64,000 nucleotides of DNA, taken from contig CM028890.1 in NCBI GenBank assembly GCA_016801885.1, positions 15,926,001 to 15,990,000 on the forward strand, read 5' to 3'. The first letter of the stretch is position 1, and each line of letters opens with the position of its first letter. A program made the translations under genes and the position numbers. Shown one piece after another: positions 46,390 through 64,000 of this stretch. The notes under the pieces are model-generated. The model was not told where the DNA came from. It did no database searches and saw only the letters and a program-made list of their open reading frames with translations. The stretch is from Toxotes chatareus (taxonomy: Eukaryota > Chordata > Actinopteri > Toxotidae).

Positions 46390-49300
46390 ATATAATGAAG
46401 CTTCTTGATTTGTTGGGTATTTAATTTTCCAGATTGCCTTTTCCTCTCTGCTTAATATTTCCATAAAGAGTGTCCCCCTTTCACTTCCCACAAAATATAC
46501 TGTATCTCAATAGAATTTCCTAAAGCTTGATAGAGTATTTTACCCATATTGCTCGCTCCTAATGCGTATTTGTTATATATCATATGGACATTTCGGACAT
46601 TCACTCAGTGTTATTCCTATTTTTTGCCACAAATTGCTAGAAGTGATTCCTCCCAAAACTAAAGATTCTTCTTTAAATCACTTCCAACAAGCTTCACACA
46701 TCAGACGTGTTTTCACCGTGTGAGCTAAGACTCCATATGCCATGAACTCGCTGAGAGCTCTTCTGTTCAGTTTAGCGAGGCCCGCATTTGAAATGCAACC
46801 ATAGGTTTAGGCTGCAGACAGATTAAGAAGAGAGAGAATGGGGGTTTTCTTCTCTCTAAGAAGATTACCCGGGGAGGGGCGAGATGGCAGTCAGAGTGTT
46901 TAAGAAAAAAAGGACAAGAAGAAAATGGAAGATGAAGTGGAACTAAAGGAGGGTGGCCCAGGATACACAGTTTAGCCACCTGTTGTTTGCCTCTTGATAT
47001 CACTCCTTTCTTTGTTTTTCCATCTGTATAACCAGCTATCTCTCCTCTGTGTCTCTTCTGTTAATTAGTTAACCAATTAAGATAAAAGTCCCTTTAAAAC
47101 ACCTTACAGAAAAAGGACAAGGATTGTTGTCACATCAGTTTTATTTTGAAGAAGTTTGGACACTTTCAAGCATCATGTATGAGTTAAATTTCTGTATGAA
47201 TTATGGCATCCAAGCAGTTTTTAGCTTTTCTTGCATGTGTATGTGCAGCTGTGAGCCTGATTAGACTTGTGCTTCACTCTCAGTAAAGTTCCCGCTGGTG
47301 GTTTCCAGGAGGGCTTTGATGTGTATCTGGGCAATGCACTATTAGAGGGATTTCCCTGGGCCTGACAGCACAGAGAATATGCGGCGAAATGGCAGTGCCA
47401 GTGGGCTAAAAGAATGCTGGAAGCAGGATTAGGATTATATTCTGGCAGACCCTGTCACCTCCTCAATGGGCCGAGGTTTCTAACGCTGGAACTTTTCATT
47501 CTCGCCATGGTTAAAACCTTTAAGAGAACCATGGAGAGGAGGGAGGAAAAAGAGCACTGATTGAATGGTACACTGTGATTTTTGTGTTTGGGGGGGACTT
47601 GCTCCGGGGGGCTGTGTGTATATGAGAGAGAGAAGGGAAAAGGAGAGTCGAACCAAACGATGCAGCAAACAGGTGTGGGTCAAATACAAAGCTCTCTTGT
47701 TTGAATGTGCATAAAGCTATCATGTCTACTATAAACTTAACTCTACAGCATAAAGAAAAAATGTACACTGCAATGTTTACAACCTACTTTTATAAAATAC
47801 TAGAAAAATAGTTCATATCTGGGCTTTGTTTCGTATTTCTTGGGTGACAGATTTTTACAGAACTGACATGCTCTAATACACACACACACACACACACGTC
47901 ATCGCTTGCTTAAAGGAAAGTAGATGGAGATGCGTGTGGCGGTTATGCCGTTATTGTTGAATACACAGCCCTGAGTGTTAGAGATGGAAGCACCTGATCC
48001 AGCACCAAGGGCTCAACACACTTGACCCTGCAGCAGTACAATCTAGCAATCCCTGTTCAGCCCCCAGGGTGTGCATATGTGTGCATGTGTGTGTGTGTGT
48101 GTGTTTGGGGATGGGTGTTAAGAAAAGAGAGAACATTTGGAACAAGAGTATTGTGTTATGTTCTCTGCTCCAGAGTCCCATGGGAGGAAAACCAGCCGTG
48201 TACCTGGACAGATTCCTCCCCTGGATAACAAGGACATTCGCTCCGGCTGCATATCCACACCCAATCTTATCAGTCACACAATCGAGGTATGCCCTTGACT
48301 GAGGACACACACATGTATCTGGTGTAATAAAACACAACAAGGCTAGGGTGAGGTGTTACACCCACATTAAGGCTGCTAATCTGGTGAGATCATTATCCCC
48401 TTCTATCCGATCTTTGGAAAGCAGTCATTCATAACGGTCGGAAATATGGCTCGGTGGAGCAGCCGAGGTGCATTTGTTATTTACACACACTGAGGGGAAA
48501 ATACATGTTAAAGGCCGATTCAATTAACAACAGAGCAATGTCACACAGACGGGGCAATACATGTAAAGTTTACTGCAGGAAGAGCAAGGGCACATTTTAG
48601 AGGATGTGGAAGAGATGCCCAATTGCCCCACACATGTGTGTGTGTTTCTGTGTTTCTGTGTTTGAGTGTGTGTAGGAGCACAGTGGGGTGGGGGTCTGTG
48701 CGTTTTGACAAACCATGCTGTTAAAGATATAATAGCAGCATAATCACCGCCCCAGGCCGTCATTCTTCAGGATAATGGCCTGCTTATTCATTGGGGATGG
48801 CTTATGTCTCCGTGCGGCTTTTTATTTTTCAGATTTTTCAGATTATGTTGTTCTTTTTCTGTCTCTCTCGCTCCCCTACTCTTTGTCTCCCTGCAGATTC
48901 TGGTATATTTGTGTTTTTTTTAATGTTCTTTTAATGTGACCTTCTTCAGCATCACCTTTTCTCCCGTAGTTAGTCAATTGGAAGACAGAAGAAAGGCTGG
49001 ACTGATGAATATATAACTCACATTCTATATTTCTTGCTTTTACTTATATTTTCCAGTTTAAACCAACTTCGTTCCATAGGTTTTCTAGTTTGCTTAATAC
49101 TCACTCAAAGGCTGAGTGACAACACTATTAAAATGTAAGATCCTAAAGCTTCTACTTGTTGTATTTCTGATTCCATGCTGTTTAATGGATTTTAACTGTA
49201 ACACAGCACACATGTCAAAGTTTGGCCATTATGAACCCAATACTGAGTAAATATTCAGCACAAATAGTAAAAGTCTTCATTATAAAGATCTCCAAGCAAT

Positions 49301-51141
49301 GTTTTTATTTGATGAATATTTTACAACAACACTAGTTCAAGTCTACATTGTTAGGGAGGAGAAAAGGAAACAACACTGTTGATGGTCCGATCACTTCCTC
49401 CTCCACCGTTATAAATCTATCTACCACTGGACCAAGTAGTTTTGACAGAGACAGTCGGGGGAACAGCATTAGAATAAGAGCAACAACGGAACTCAAATAG
49501 AGTCAAGACAGCAGTACACAGAGGACTCGGGTCAATTATTCACTGAAAGCTTTTCACCTTTGACTTCAGGCTTTTCTGTTTGGATTGATTGCAAACTACA
49601 GAAGGAGGCAGTTTTCCAACAATCCAAATTTGTTCTTCTTCTTCTTTTAAGTCAATTCCAGAGAAGAAACTGAACACATTTAAAATATTAATTCAACCCA
49701 GGGTCGGTACACACAGACAACCAAGAGAGGAGGAGGGGGGTAGACAGGGCTGCCGGTGAGCTCAGCAAATACAATCTTACAATCTGACAGCTAAAGGAAT
49801 TTTATCGGAGACAGAGTCCATTATTAATTATACAACATAATAGGAACTTTACAATTACCCTACCAGTAAACATTAATAGATAAACTTTTTTGTATTTTAC
49901 ATATTAAAATAATGTGCTATTTTTTCATATGAAGACTTTACTTGCCAGAACACATGAACAGAAAACATCAGAGACGTGAGTCTCACCAAGTGCTAACAGT
50001 CAGCCTGACTTTCAGTAAAAAGCTGCATGTTTCCTCAAGAGAATATTAAGGCAAGAATGACTGCTGAGAAAATATGAGTGGAGACAGTATTTGTCCAATA
50101 GTCCAAAATTGTTTAGCATATCATTTTGCATTCAACGGAAATTGATTTCTGTTGAATATAAAATTATTTCCAATTGATGTCAATCACGTTGCTACCTTAA
50201 TTGACTGTTAGTGCACAGACCTTTTGAATTTATAAAGGCTGCTTTAAATGGTATGCATGTTCATAATTGCATTTGCCCCAGCTCCCTCAGCCCAGGGCAA
50301 AATGTAATTAAAAGCTTTGAGAATTTATTCACTGAAATCATTTTCTCATTATCAAACCAGCCTCTGTACAAAGTGGCATATTACTGGCCATTAAACGGGT
50401 AAATTAGTCACGTTTAATTATGCTGTTGAGGACAACATGGCTTGGGTTTATTTTTATTTATGTGCTGTTATGTAGTACATGCTATGTACATAACCACGTT
50501 TCTTAATTGAAATGTCAATGGTCCTTTGACAGAAATGGTCTCTTTGCTGCATCAGTGATACCTTCTTTTTTTCCCTCCCGGCCAACCAGCCTATTTCCTC
50601 CAAAAGTGCCTCGTTTATTCACATTTTTCTTGTAAACATTATTTGCATTGTCTTTTGAACTGAGTGCATCCATCATCAGCTGTTCACATTATCTTTAGTT
50701 TTTTTTTTTTTTGTATTATTTTAAGATGTTAAGAAGGTCCAACTATGCATGTCTGTTGGAAACATTATCATATGAGTCAGGAATACGTTTGCTGTCCTTT
50801 GAGTTTTGGACATTCACTCGATCCGCTTCACCTTTTTCTGGCGATGTTGGGTTTTCTTTTCCCAAGCATGTACTTTTGGACCTTGAGCTGCAGCAGAAGC
50901 TAAGAGGAGTCAAAAAGCTGTGGAAGTGTGGTTTACAAAGCTGTTAAATGGAGTTCTGTAGGTCCAGTGCATGTTGGCATGTTTTATTTTTTGGACATCT
51001 CTGCATGTCCTGTGCCCATCTGCTCAAGTAGGCATCAGTGTACAGCTCCTAAAGACCTATCACAGTCACACAGACACGCAGTAGGATGGGGTGATGCGCA
51101 GGCCGAGGCTGTGGCCTAGTTTACATGGTCCTGTCTGATCC
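46390..51141. other. Intergenic nsun4-dmbx1, part 2, candidate regulatory DNA
   Basis: No gene recognised. Stretches that look complex and unlike the surrounding AT-rich filler lie at about 47.28-47.48, 48.13-48.30 and 50.20-50.42 kb. The last is dense in homeodomain-type cores (TAATTA, AATTA, ATTAAA). Conservation cannot be tested here. Short CA/GT runs lie at about 47878-47897 and 48077-48104. Confidence 0.4.
50983..50988 (-). terminator. Poly(A) signal candidate, dmbx1
   Basis: Plus-strand TTTATT, minus-strand AATAAA, 154 bp beyond the dmbx1 stop. A further candidate lies at about 50448-50453. Confidence 0.35.
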
Positions 51142-56987
<5,846 letters not shown>

Positions 56988-57400
56988 CTCTTGTAGAGAC
57001 GGTCGTCTTTTCTGCCCTCTGCCACTTCCTCCTCAGACAGCACAGAGAATCCAAGCTCCTCAACTTCTTCAGGCTTCAGCTTCTGCTCTTTCAGCTGCTG
57101 TGTTGTTGTTATTGTTTGTTTTGTTTTGTTTTTTGGTTTTTTTTTTAGTGCTCACTTTTCCGCCTTTCAGTCCGGTTTGAACTGACCGAGTCAGGGCAGA
57201 GAAAAACTCATCCAGTCTGTTGCTTCAACTTCAAGTCCGCTCGTTCGCGCTCCAACGTGCACACAGCTCTCTCTCCTCTCCTCGTGGTGATTTCTCCGCG
57301 TCTCGAGCTGATGTGGGAAGCCGCCATCTGCTGGTGCGCGAGAGCCCGGTGGAGGGATTTTAAGGGGAGCTTCGCGGGGGTCCTGCTGCCTTTCTATTGG
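56988..57400 (-). promoter_or_regulatory. Putative dmbx1 promoter and non-coding first exon
   Basis: Reading the minus strand: CCAAT at 57400-57396, a TATA-like TTAAAA at 57363-57358, then about 340 bp of GC-richer leader ending in a GTAAAC donor at 56987. The spacing (about 35 bp CCAAT to TATA) and the free acceptor before the coding exon make this the best promoter candidate. No transcript evidence is available. Confidence 0.45.
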
Positions 57401-60189
57401 CTCTCTGTGCTGTCAGTCAAGTTAATAAGATAGTTGATCGTCCAGCTGCAGGCTTTCGGTGCTCTGACTTCTGGAGTTATTTTCAAATATGATCAATTTA
57501 AGCACATTATGTGCGCTAAATCCCTCCGTGTCTGTCTACACGGTTTCTTTCTTCCCCTGGACTTGATAAACAAATCTGAGAAGTGAGGAGAGAAGCTTTT
57601 TAATGGCACCATTTTGGCAAATGTGTAGACACGGATGTCTTGCTGATATAAAGTAGAAAACATTCATTCGATCATTCAGTTATTTATTATTTATTTATTT
57701 GTTTCTTTGTTTACTGGGGGCGTATGATCTAATTCGGCACATACAAGACTGTTCTCCTGAACCTCACGTTTGCAGCTTTGACCCACAAACTGAAATTTAT
57801 TTAAAAAAAAAAAGGGGGGGGGAAAGGAAAAAAAAATTAATTATACACTGACTTTAATTTTATTTAACCGAAGAGTTTGTCAACTCATATTGAACAATTA
57901 CAAGTGTGAGATGAACCGGATTACATGTTTAAAAGTGATTTTTATTTGTTTTTGTTTCTCGATTCTCCTATCCTCAAATTTCTTGTGCGCAATGGGTGCA
58001 TGAGACCAATTCCTTTTCCTTACGTTTTGTGAAGAACAGAACTCAACCTTTAGTTTGTTTGCTTTTCGGCTTTTTTCTCCATGCCACTGGAGGAGAGGGG
58101 GACTTTAGAGAGATGGCTAATAGATGCCAGGGTGCTGCCTTTAGACTCTCTCCCGGCCTGGAAGGATTTGGGATGGGATAGGGAAGACAAGACGCCATCT
58201 CAGCCTCCAAAAACCCCTGTCTTAAAATGACTGCGGGTAAGAGGATTAGGGCAATAATGCCCTTCTCTTCTTGAAGGGTTTTTAGAGAAGATTTCTTCTC
58301 CCGGAGCAAAACCGTTTAGGTAGGGAATTAAGGGCAGCGCAAAGTAGCCTTTTAATGTAAAGCTTGCATATTTTGTTGGGAGATTCTTTGGGAAAGTGCT
58401 TGGCCTGCCTATAACGCAGTTTTATCTCTGACCATGTTTCTCATTCTAACAAATATGAACAGGAGACAAAAGATTTCATGGAGTAGAGAATATTAATGTT
58501 CAGGCGTTTCGACTTAGGCTACATAAAAAAAAAATATCACTGCACCCAGTTGCACTTTTCAGGGACAGTCAGTGTTATGTGGACATATCATATAATAAAG
58601 TTTACATGGGTCACTCTGTGAGAGAGAGAGCTTTACAAGTTATATATTTATTATTATTTCCAAGGAAAAAAAGTCTTGTAATTTAAATAACAGCCCAGCA
58701 CCAGGCATATAATCTGGTATTAAATTATTACATCGACTGCTGTTAAATGTTGAAACACAAAAAAAGTCAAATTAAACGCAGAGAAAGACAGAAAAATCAC
58801 AGGACTGCACTCTTCATAAATTGATTCAATAACCGATAGGCCTGTTATAATAGAGGCTTCTTGTAACTTGAGACAGATTAAATAATCGATGTGTTCATTT
58901 GCTTAAACGTTGAATTAAATACTACTAATATATTGCTATTGTTTATTATTATTATTATAATAATAATAATTATTATTATTATTATTGACTGGTGTTATAG
59001 ATCCCTTCTGCCTTTCTGCTTCTTTTCACCTCCTATTACTTTCTCGTTGCGCTCTTCAAAGTCTTTCCACTGGAAAAACTCGTGTGCCTCCCTGGTTCTG
59101 CCGCTCCTTGGTAGGCTCCTATCACTCGGTTTTCCTCCGAGGTCTGAGAAAGAAAGAGGATTAACTTGTGAACCAATGGAAATAAGAACTTAAACGGGAG
59201 GTAAATCTGGCCACTGTCTCTTTGTGAGGACCGTCTCTAAAGCAATTAAAGCGAGAAAGAGTTTCTTCTCAGCGCCTCTCCACCTAAAGCTCCTTAGAGC
59301 GACTAGAGCTGTCCAGCGCATCTGAAGGGCTTAAACGCCAAAAAACAGCTCCCTTTACCCCCGTACCCTGCCATGCACTGCTGAATACAAGGTGGGTAGG
59401 GTAAACAATGACCTCCAGTTGACGAACAATTCAAATTATAAATATGCATATATTAATTTGACAGAGGCATCTGGGCTATTAATGATTTCCTCCTTCTGGA
59501 TTTTAACCCCCAAACTCCTTTCTTGAATAGAGTCTTGGTCAAAGTAGACTTTTCTGTATTGTCTTCCTATCAGGTTTAGCCCCTGCTTCTCTTTCAGCAG
59601 AAAACATGGATTTTTATTTTCCTCCTTTGCATGATACACACAGATATCCAAAGTGAATTTGCTCCTCTTGTCTCAGCCTGTGTTTTATAGAGGCACGAAG
59701 AACAAAACGATCTTTACAGCCGGTGAATTTCTGCTCTCTAATAGCTAATTAATACTCTTAATGATGTTTCTGCAACTTTCATGAATACATTAGGTCTGCA
59801 ATCCAGCGAGCCTCAGCCACCCCGGCACCATTCAAGGGTATTTCAGCATCTGTTCATCCCACGGCAATTAATCATTTTGATGTGTAGTTTAAAATCGACT
59901 TCCTACAGGAGACCTTTTTGACAAGAATAACAAAGCAATTTGCCAGGAGCCACCTCTTAGACACGTTATTAGCAGCACTTCCACAGTAAGACCCGCTTTC
60001 TTATTTATTTATTTATTTATCTATATTCTAACATATTAGATAAATGAATTTAAAGAGACAGCGACAATTTTGCGGTTTATTGTCAGCACCACGCCTCTGA
60101 ATCCTTCTGAAATCCCTTTATTGGTGACAAGATCTCAGGATCTCCTCTGCAAATCCCTCCTCTAAAAGTTTTCAACCTGTCAGTTTCCT
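57401..60189. other. dmbx1 upstream region, no gene, candidate enhancers
   Basis: No coding exon recognised. Complex stretches at about 58.08-58.31, 59.20-59.40 and 59.68-60.00 kb differ in texture from the AT-rich filler. The last is rich in TAATTA/ATTAAT homeodomain-type cores. They are plausible cis-regulatory elements of a developmental regulator, but conservation is untested. Confidence 0.4.
58942..58986. repeat. Self-complementary ATT/AAT microsatellite
   Basis: Runs of TTA change to TAA and back to TTA, so the array can fold on itself. Confidence 0.9.
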
Positions 60190-60356
60190 CTAAAAGCTGT
60201 ATAATCCCCCCCTTCTTTCTCTCCATCCTCCTCTCTTTCTTCCTGCCCTCTTTTCTCCCTTGTCTCAATCCCTGTGTCTCATTTCTTTTCCTTGCCTTCT
60301 TTCCCTTCTCTCTCTCTCTCCCTCTCTCTCCTCTCTTTCTCTCCTGTCTCTCTCTG
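60190..60356. repeat. Polypyrimidine (CT-rich) tract
   Basis: About 165 bp almost entirely C and T on the plus strand, with TCTCTC runs at about 60305-60355. The basic open frame on the minus strand is a low-complexity artefact. Confidence 0.85.
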
Positions 60357-60429
60357 GCCCGGATCCCTCTGCACAAGGGGCCCCATTGTATAGTCCTAAT
60401 CCAGAGGCAACACAGCTTTAAGGACATGC

Positions 60430-63400
60430 GGGGATAAAAGGCCCATCAAGCCCACAACTTTATGGGGGCAAATCTCTCCCTAATCCTTCGCTTTATCTAA
60501 ACAAAAGCCATTCTGCCTTAATCCACCTATGTGTTGAAAAAAGGAGGAAAAACTGGAGAGAGTGGCAGAGAATGGGAGAGAGGAGAGAATGAGAAAGAAA
60601 AGGAGAGAGCGAACAAGAGGAAAAAAAAATCTCACACACTCTAGGATTGAACTGAGAGAGATCATACAGGGAGGGTCAGAGTTTCCCAGAAGAGCTGAGT
60701 AACACAAGCTTTCACCTGCACGGAGGAAACTTCACGTGTGTTAACTGTAACTGCTGCTTAAGTGGAAAACACTGAGAGCCTCTGTCATTTAAAGTCCACA
60801 GTCATATTTGTGAGCACGTAATATAAAGGCACACATATTACTGAAGAAACAAAGAGTAGTGTGATATTTAAATGGACAAAATGAGAAGATGACAGAAACA
60901 GGTGAAGAGGAAAATCATGCGTTTCCAGACTGACGATAATTAAAACATAGGTCTGCTCCTGCTCACGAACATGACCAATGTAAACAAATGCTCACAAAAC
61001 TTAAGTTGTTGACCAGGGTTATTCAGTGTATTAAAAGCCCTGTTACACAATCTTATAGTAATAACAGTTTTAATTGTGTGTTTTGATTTCGGGTGGTGGA
61101 GCATTTTACATGATGACAAGAAGATGAAATATCTTCAAATCAAGTTGCCAAAATTCAGATGTCCCTAACTGCCCCTAGAGATGTACAGTTAAAAGAAACA
61201 GATTTTCACTGTTGTCTTTGCGCAGAAGTATAATGGGATTTTTCTGCTCATATTCTTAACTAAATGTGGATTAATTACTGTAAGCTTATATTTGACAGTA
61301 AAATTTGAACACGTTGGTCTGGTAGTTGAGGTACATACAAATACATTGTCTGGCTGAGGGTAGTGGCACAGGAAGCTGAGAGAGATTTCAGGTTTCTGAT
61401 GAGCATTTACTTGCATATGTGCTGTTTGATTCATTTATGTGTAGATATTTACATTTGAATTCGCTTTTTGTCCTTTTTTTGGCACAGGGTTACAGTGCTT
61501 TGTCAAAAATCCAAAATTCAAAAATGAAAATTCCCTAGCCATCTACTTGTGATAGTGTCTGCAGAATAAAGACAGTCAGAGGGTTTTTACATCCCAAATG
61601 TTATTTGACTTAAGTGTGGCCCTTCCCTTCCTTTTACACCCTCTGCTAATATTGACACTGGACGTGGCCTTCTCTACGAAGATTCCAGTTTAAGAAATTG
61701 GTGCATGGGGCCAAATTTTTGAACAGCGATGACAAAGCTAAAGCTCCTTCGTGGAACCAGAATCCCTTCATTTCCTCTGAAACATCTGTCTTTACTACAG
61801 AAAATCCCACTTTATCTGCTCCAGTATGGACAATCAGACCCTAATCTGGAGCTGGGTTTAGCGGACTGAGAGCTCACAGGGTTTAAGTCAGAGCTCTGTG
61901 GGATAGGTGGTGAAACTAAGTGATACCTGCTGCATTAGTTGTAAACATTGACTCTAAAATTTGAACTAATTGCTCCAACTGTCCAATGTGTTGAATATGA
62001 CATCATTCTGAGAGACTGATAGGGTTTACCTTTTTTCGGAAGTGGCACTTATTTAGCTTTAAAATGTAATTTATCTAAGATCCTTTCAGAATAAAATGCT
62101 CTGCCACTCTGTCAAAGCTTTCAAACACTAAAGCATCACACTTTTTCTTTTACTTTCAGCTGCTTTCAGCAGGGCACTCATCATGTAGCCTTCATTAACA
62201 CCCCCAATTACCGTCTCCTCCTCGGCTCCGTTCCTTCTTAATAGAGCTAACACAGAGCTAATGAAGCAAATAGTTGGGACAATTTAGTCATTAGAGACAA
62301 TTAAGACAATCCAATGCAATCCAACTCAGACCAGGAGACAAGCAGGATAGTTGGGGAGAAATCCAACAACCAGCCACCCAAACCAAGCACAGTCCTCTGC
62401 GGAGTCAGCTAGTGCTGAGAACGCTTTAGACTGGATTGAAGGAATTTTCCCTCTGGTGGTATCACTCATAATACTTGAACCATTATAAGGCTGATCAGCA
62501 GTTGGCTGAAGGCATCTCGGTTTCCTCCATGCAGGGATTACACCTGGCCTCAGGAGGAGGAAAATGTTTCCCAAAGAGGCAGGCAGACGTAGAAGGAGAC
62601 ACGAGGCAGCCTCGATGCATTCCACCACAATAAAGTATAAATCCTCTTCTTCACAGCGTATTACAGGAATGAACATAAGGGATTGTGTCATTGTTGGCCT
62701 ATAATCTGGCTTTAAACTCCTTGTTTTACAAATGGTCCTCTTTAAAAAGCACTTTCTTTTTGTGGGGGTCTTTTTTTTCTTCTCTTCATCCTGTATTAAC
62801 CTGCTGTTTCCTCTGTTTTTTTTTTTTGTCGTCATGCATGTCAGATTTTGGGGTCAAGCATTTTAGCAATGTATATTTGTAGAGTTCCCTCCTTTGATGT
62901 GCGCAGGTGATGTGTAAAAACTCTATTTTAATTAGACACAAGCAAGGTGGACCTACTCTTCTTCTAAAGGTCTTGTGTTAAGTGCATTATATTTCCTACT
63001 AGCTAGCAGTGTGTTCCCAGCATGATGTGTTACCAAAATAGATCATGCACACTGCAACATACAGTATATGCTAGGATATTATAATTTTCCGAATGCCTTT
63101 CCATGTGTCCTTGCCCTCAAAAGCTAAGGGTAATATCCTGTCCTGCTTTGAAAGGGGAGATGGTGGCACTTTTTTCTGTTCGTTGAACAGGCAGCCTGCA
63201 TGAAATAACTCCTCACACAAATGCTCAAGCTGTCATCCTCTCCCATGTCTCCATCTCCTCTATCTTTACTGAGCCATCTGGATAGATTGTGTGCAACCGA
63301 GACCCGAGAAATTCAAACAATTATCCAATTTAATGACTGAAAACTTAATATGTTTTTGCCCTGGGGATGAGAAAATCAGCATTCATTTTTCATATAAAGA
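60430..63400. other. Far upstream of dmbx1, no gene
   Basis: No coding exon recognised. The segment at about 62.16-62.66 kb is complex, has repeated AGCTAAC/AGCTAATG and TTAGTCATTAGA phrases, and may be regulatory. The remainder shows only homopolymer tracts. Confidence 0.4.
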
Positions 63401-63407
63401 GAATTCC

Positions 63408-63540
63408 TGGTAACACTTTAAGCCATTAGTTATAAATGGTTTATAAGTTGTAACTAATGGATTTATGAATAATTTCTAAATCATTTACTAATGCTTTATG
63501 CTTGAGTTATAAACTATTAATAATGGCAATTTTGGGGTTG
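63408..63540. repeat. Dispersed teleost repeat (TGGTAACACTTTA family)
   Basis: It starts CTGGTAACACTTTAAGCC and continues with TTATAAATGGTTTATAAG, ATCATTTACTAATGC-like and TTATAAACTATTAATAAT phrases. These are the hallmarks of a fish repeat built from TTATAAATG-type units. Recognised from familiarity, without a database search. Confidence 0.5.
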
Positions 63541-63734
63541 CCAGGTTGTGAAAAGTCCATTTTGATAGTGTTTATTCTTTGACGGCATTGTGTATGTTCC
63601 TGACGCATTAATGAATACTTTCGGACTGGCCATCAAGGCAACAGTTGTAAAAGTTAACAAGTGTACTAGATATATAGCTACTAGATATATAACGTGATGC
63701 TAAAGGCATGGCTCTGAGGGTGACAGCAGGACAG

Positions 63735-63830
63735 TTGTACAGACATTTGTGGTCCCCAGATGATGTATCCTAATGACACTGGTGATCTCCTGAGTCTTCA
63801 TCGAGCACCATCTCAGGTGAAAATTTAAAT
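63735..63830 (+). repeat. Dispersed teleost repeat fragment (copy 2 of 2 here)
   Basis: ACAGACATTTGTGGTCCCC, AGATGATGTATCCTAATGAC and GGTGATCTCCTGA are diverged phrases of the same family as the 2.8-kb copy, in the same orientation. Confidence 0.55.
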
Positions 63831-64000
63831 TTGACTAATATCCCTACAAATCTAATGACATGGTTAAAGTTTTCAGAGCACTAGGCCACACAAATGCCCC
63901 ATGCATTTCTTTAAGTCTGGCACAAAGGTTTGCCATTGAACAGGTCTTTCTGTTTGCTTTAACTATTAGGTGACAATCAAGTTATTTTGACTGGCGATCA

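Noticed and set aside
60083..60427. 114-codon basic frame on the minus strand
   Set aside because: Arg/Lys/Glu-rich translation of a polypyrimidine tract; no family resemblance or exon boundaries.
62326..62835. 169-codon frame on the minus strand
   Set aside because: No recognisable domain, poly-Lys start from a homopolymer, no codon or splice pattern of a gene; likely chance.

Overview
This is a vertebrate nuclear window, almost certainly from a ray-finned (teleost) fish. Genes are multi-exon with GT-AG introns. Long (GT)n tracts and dispersed repeats that I recognise from many fish genomes fill the intergenic space. The protein set (an artemin-like GDNF ligand, an EP4-type prostaglandin receptor, PIF1, UQCRH, NSUN4, DMBX1) is of the vertebrate type. 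I see no CRISPR array, operon, rRNA, tRNA or other prokaryotic feature, and no recognisable viral gene.

Layout, left to right. 1-3.7 kb: no gene, one dispersed repeat. 3.7-7.3 kb: artn (+), a GDNF-family neurotrophic factor in three coding exons with a long AU-rich 3'UTR. 8.5-10.2 kb: ptger4-like prostaglandin E2 receptor (-), two coding exons, convergent with artn. 10.2-28.3 kb: about 18 kb without a recognisable gene, holding microsatellites, MITE-like elements, and an inverted pair of a telomere-like/GTCCTCAC repeat. 28.3-37.6 kb: pif1 DNA helicase (+), 12 coding exons, behind a promoter with four in-phase CCAAT boxes and a CHR-like site. 38.3-39.9 kb: uqcrh (-), the complex III hinge protein, 4 exons. 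40.2-43.2 kb: nsun4 (+), a mitochondrial rRNA m5C methyltransferase, 8 exons. It starts only 290 bp from uqcrh in a head-to-head pair. 43-51 kb: intergenic. 51.1-57.3 kb: dmbx1 (-), a paired-like K50 homeobox gene, with 4 coding exons and a probable upstream non-coding exon. 57.4-64 kb: dmbx1 upstream region with several stretches that read like conserved regulatory DNA.

The genes do not form a functional cassette. From memory, UQCRH, NSUN4, DMBX1 and ARTN all lie in human 1p33-p34, so much of this is a conserved synteny block, while PIF1 and EP4-type receptors lie elsewhere in human. The uqcrh/nsun4 pair shares a short intergenic promoter and both products work in mitochondria. Exon boundaries were read by hand from splice consensus, reading-frame continuity and family resemblance. 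Coding joins are well supported, while UTRs, promoters and poly(A) sites are inferences.

I did not find a convincing undescribed system. The observations most worth checking are the tandem upstream ORFs abutting the artn start, the CCAAT/CHR promoter of pif1, the uqcrh-nsun4 bidirectional promoter, a fold-back duplication inside a dispersed repeat, a stop codon embedded in a consensus splice donor in pif1, and a long GT/GA microsatellite 16 bp from a dmbx1 splice donor.
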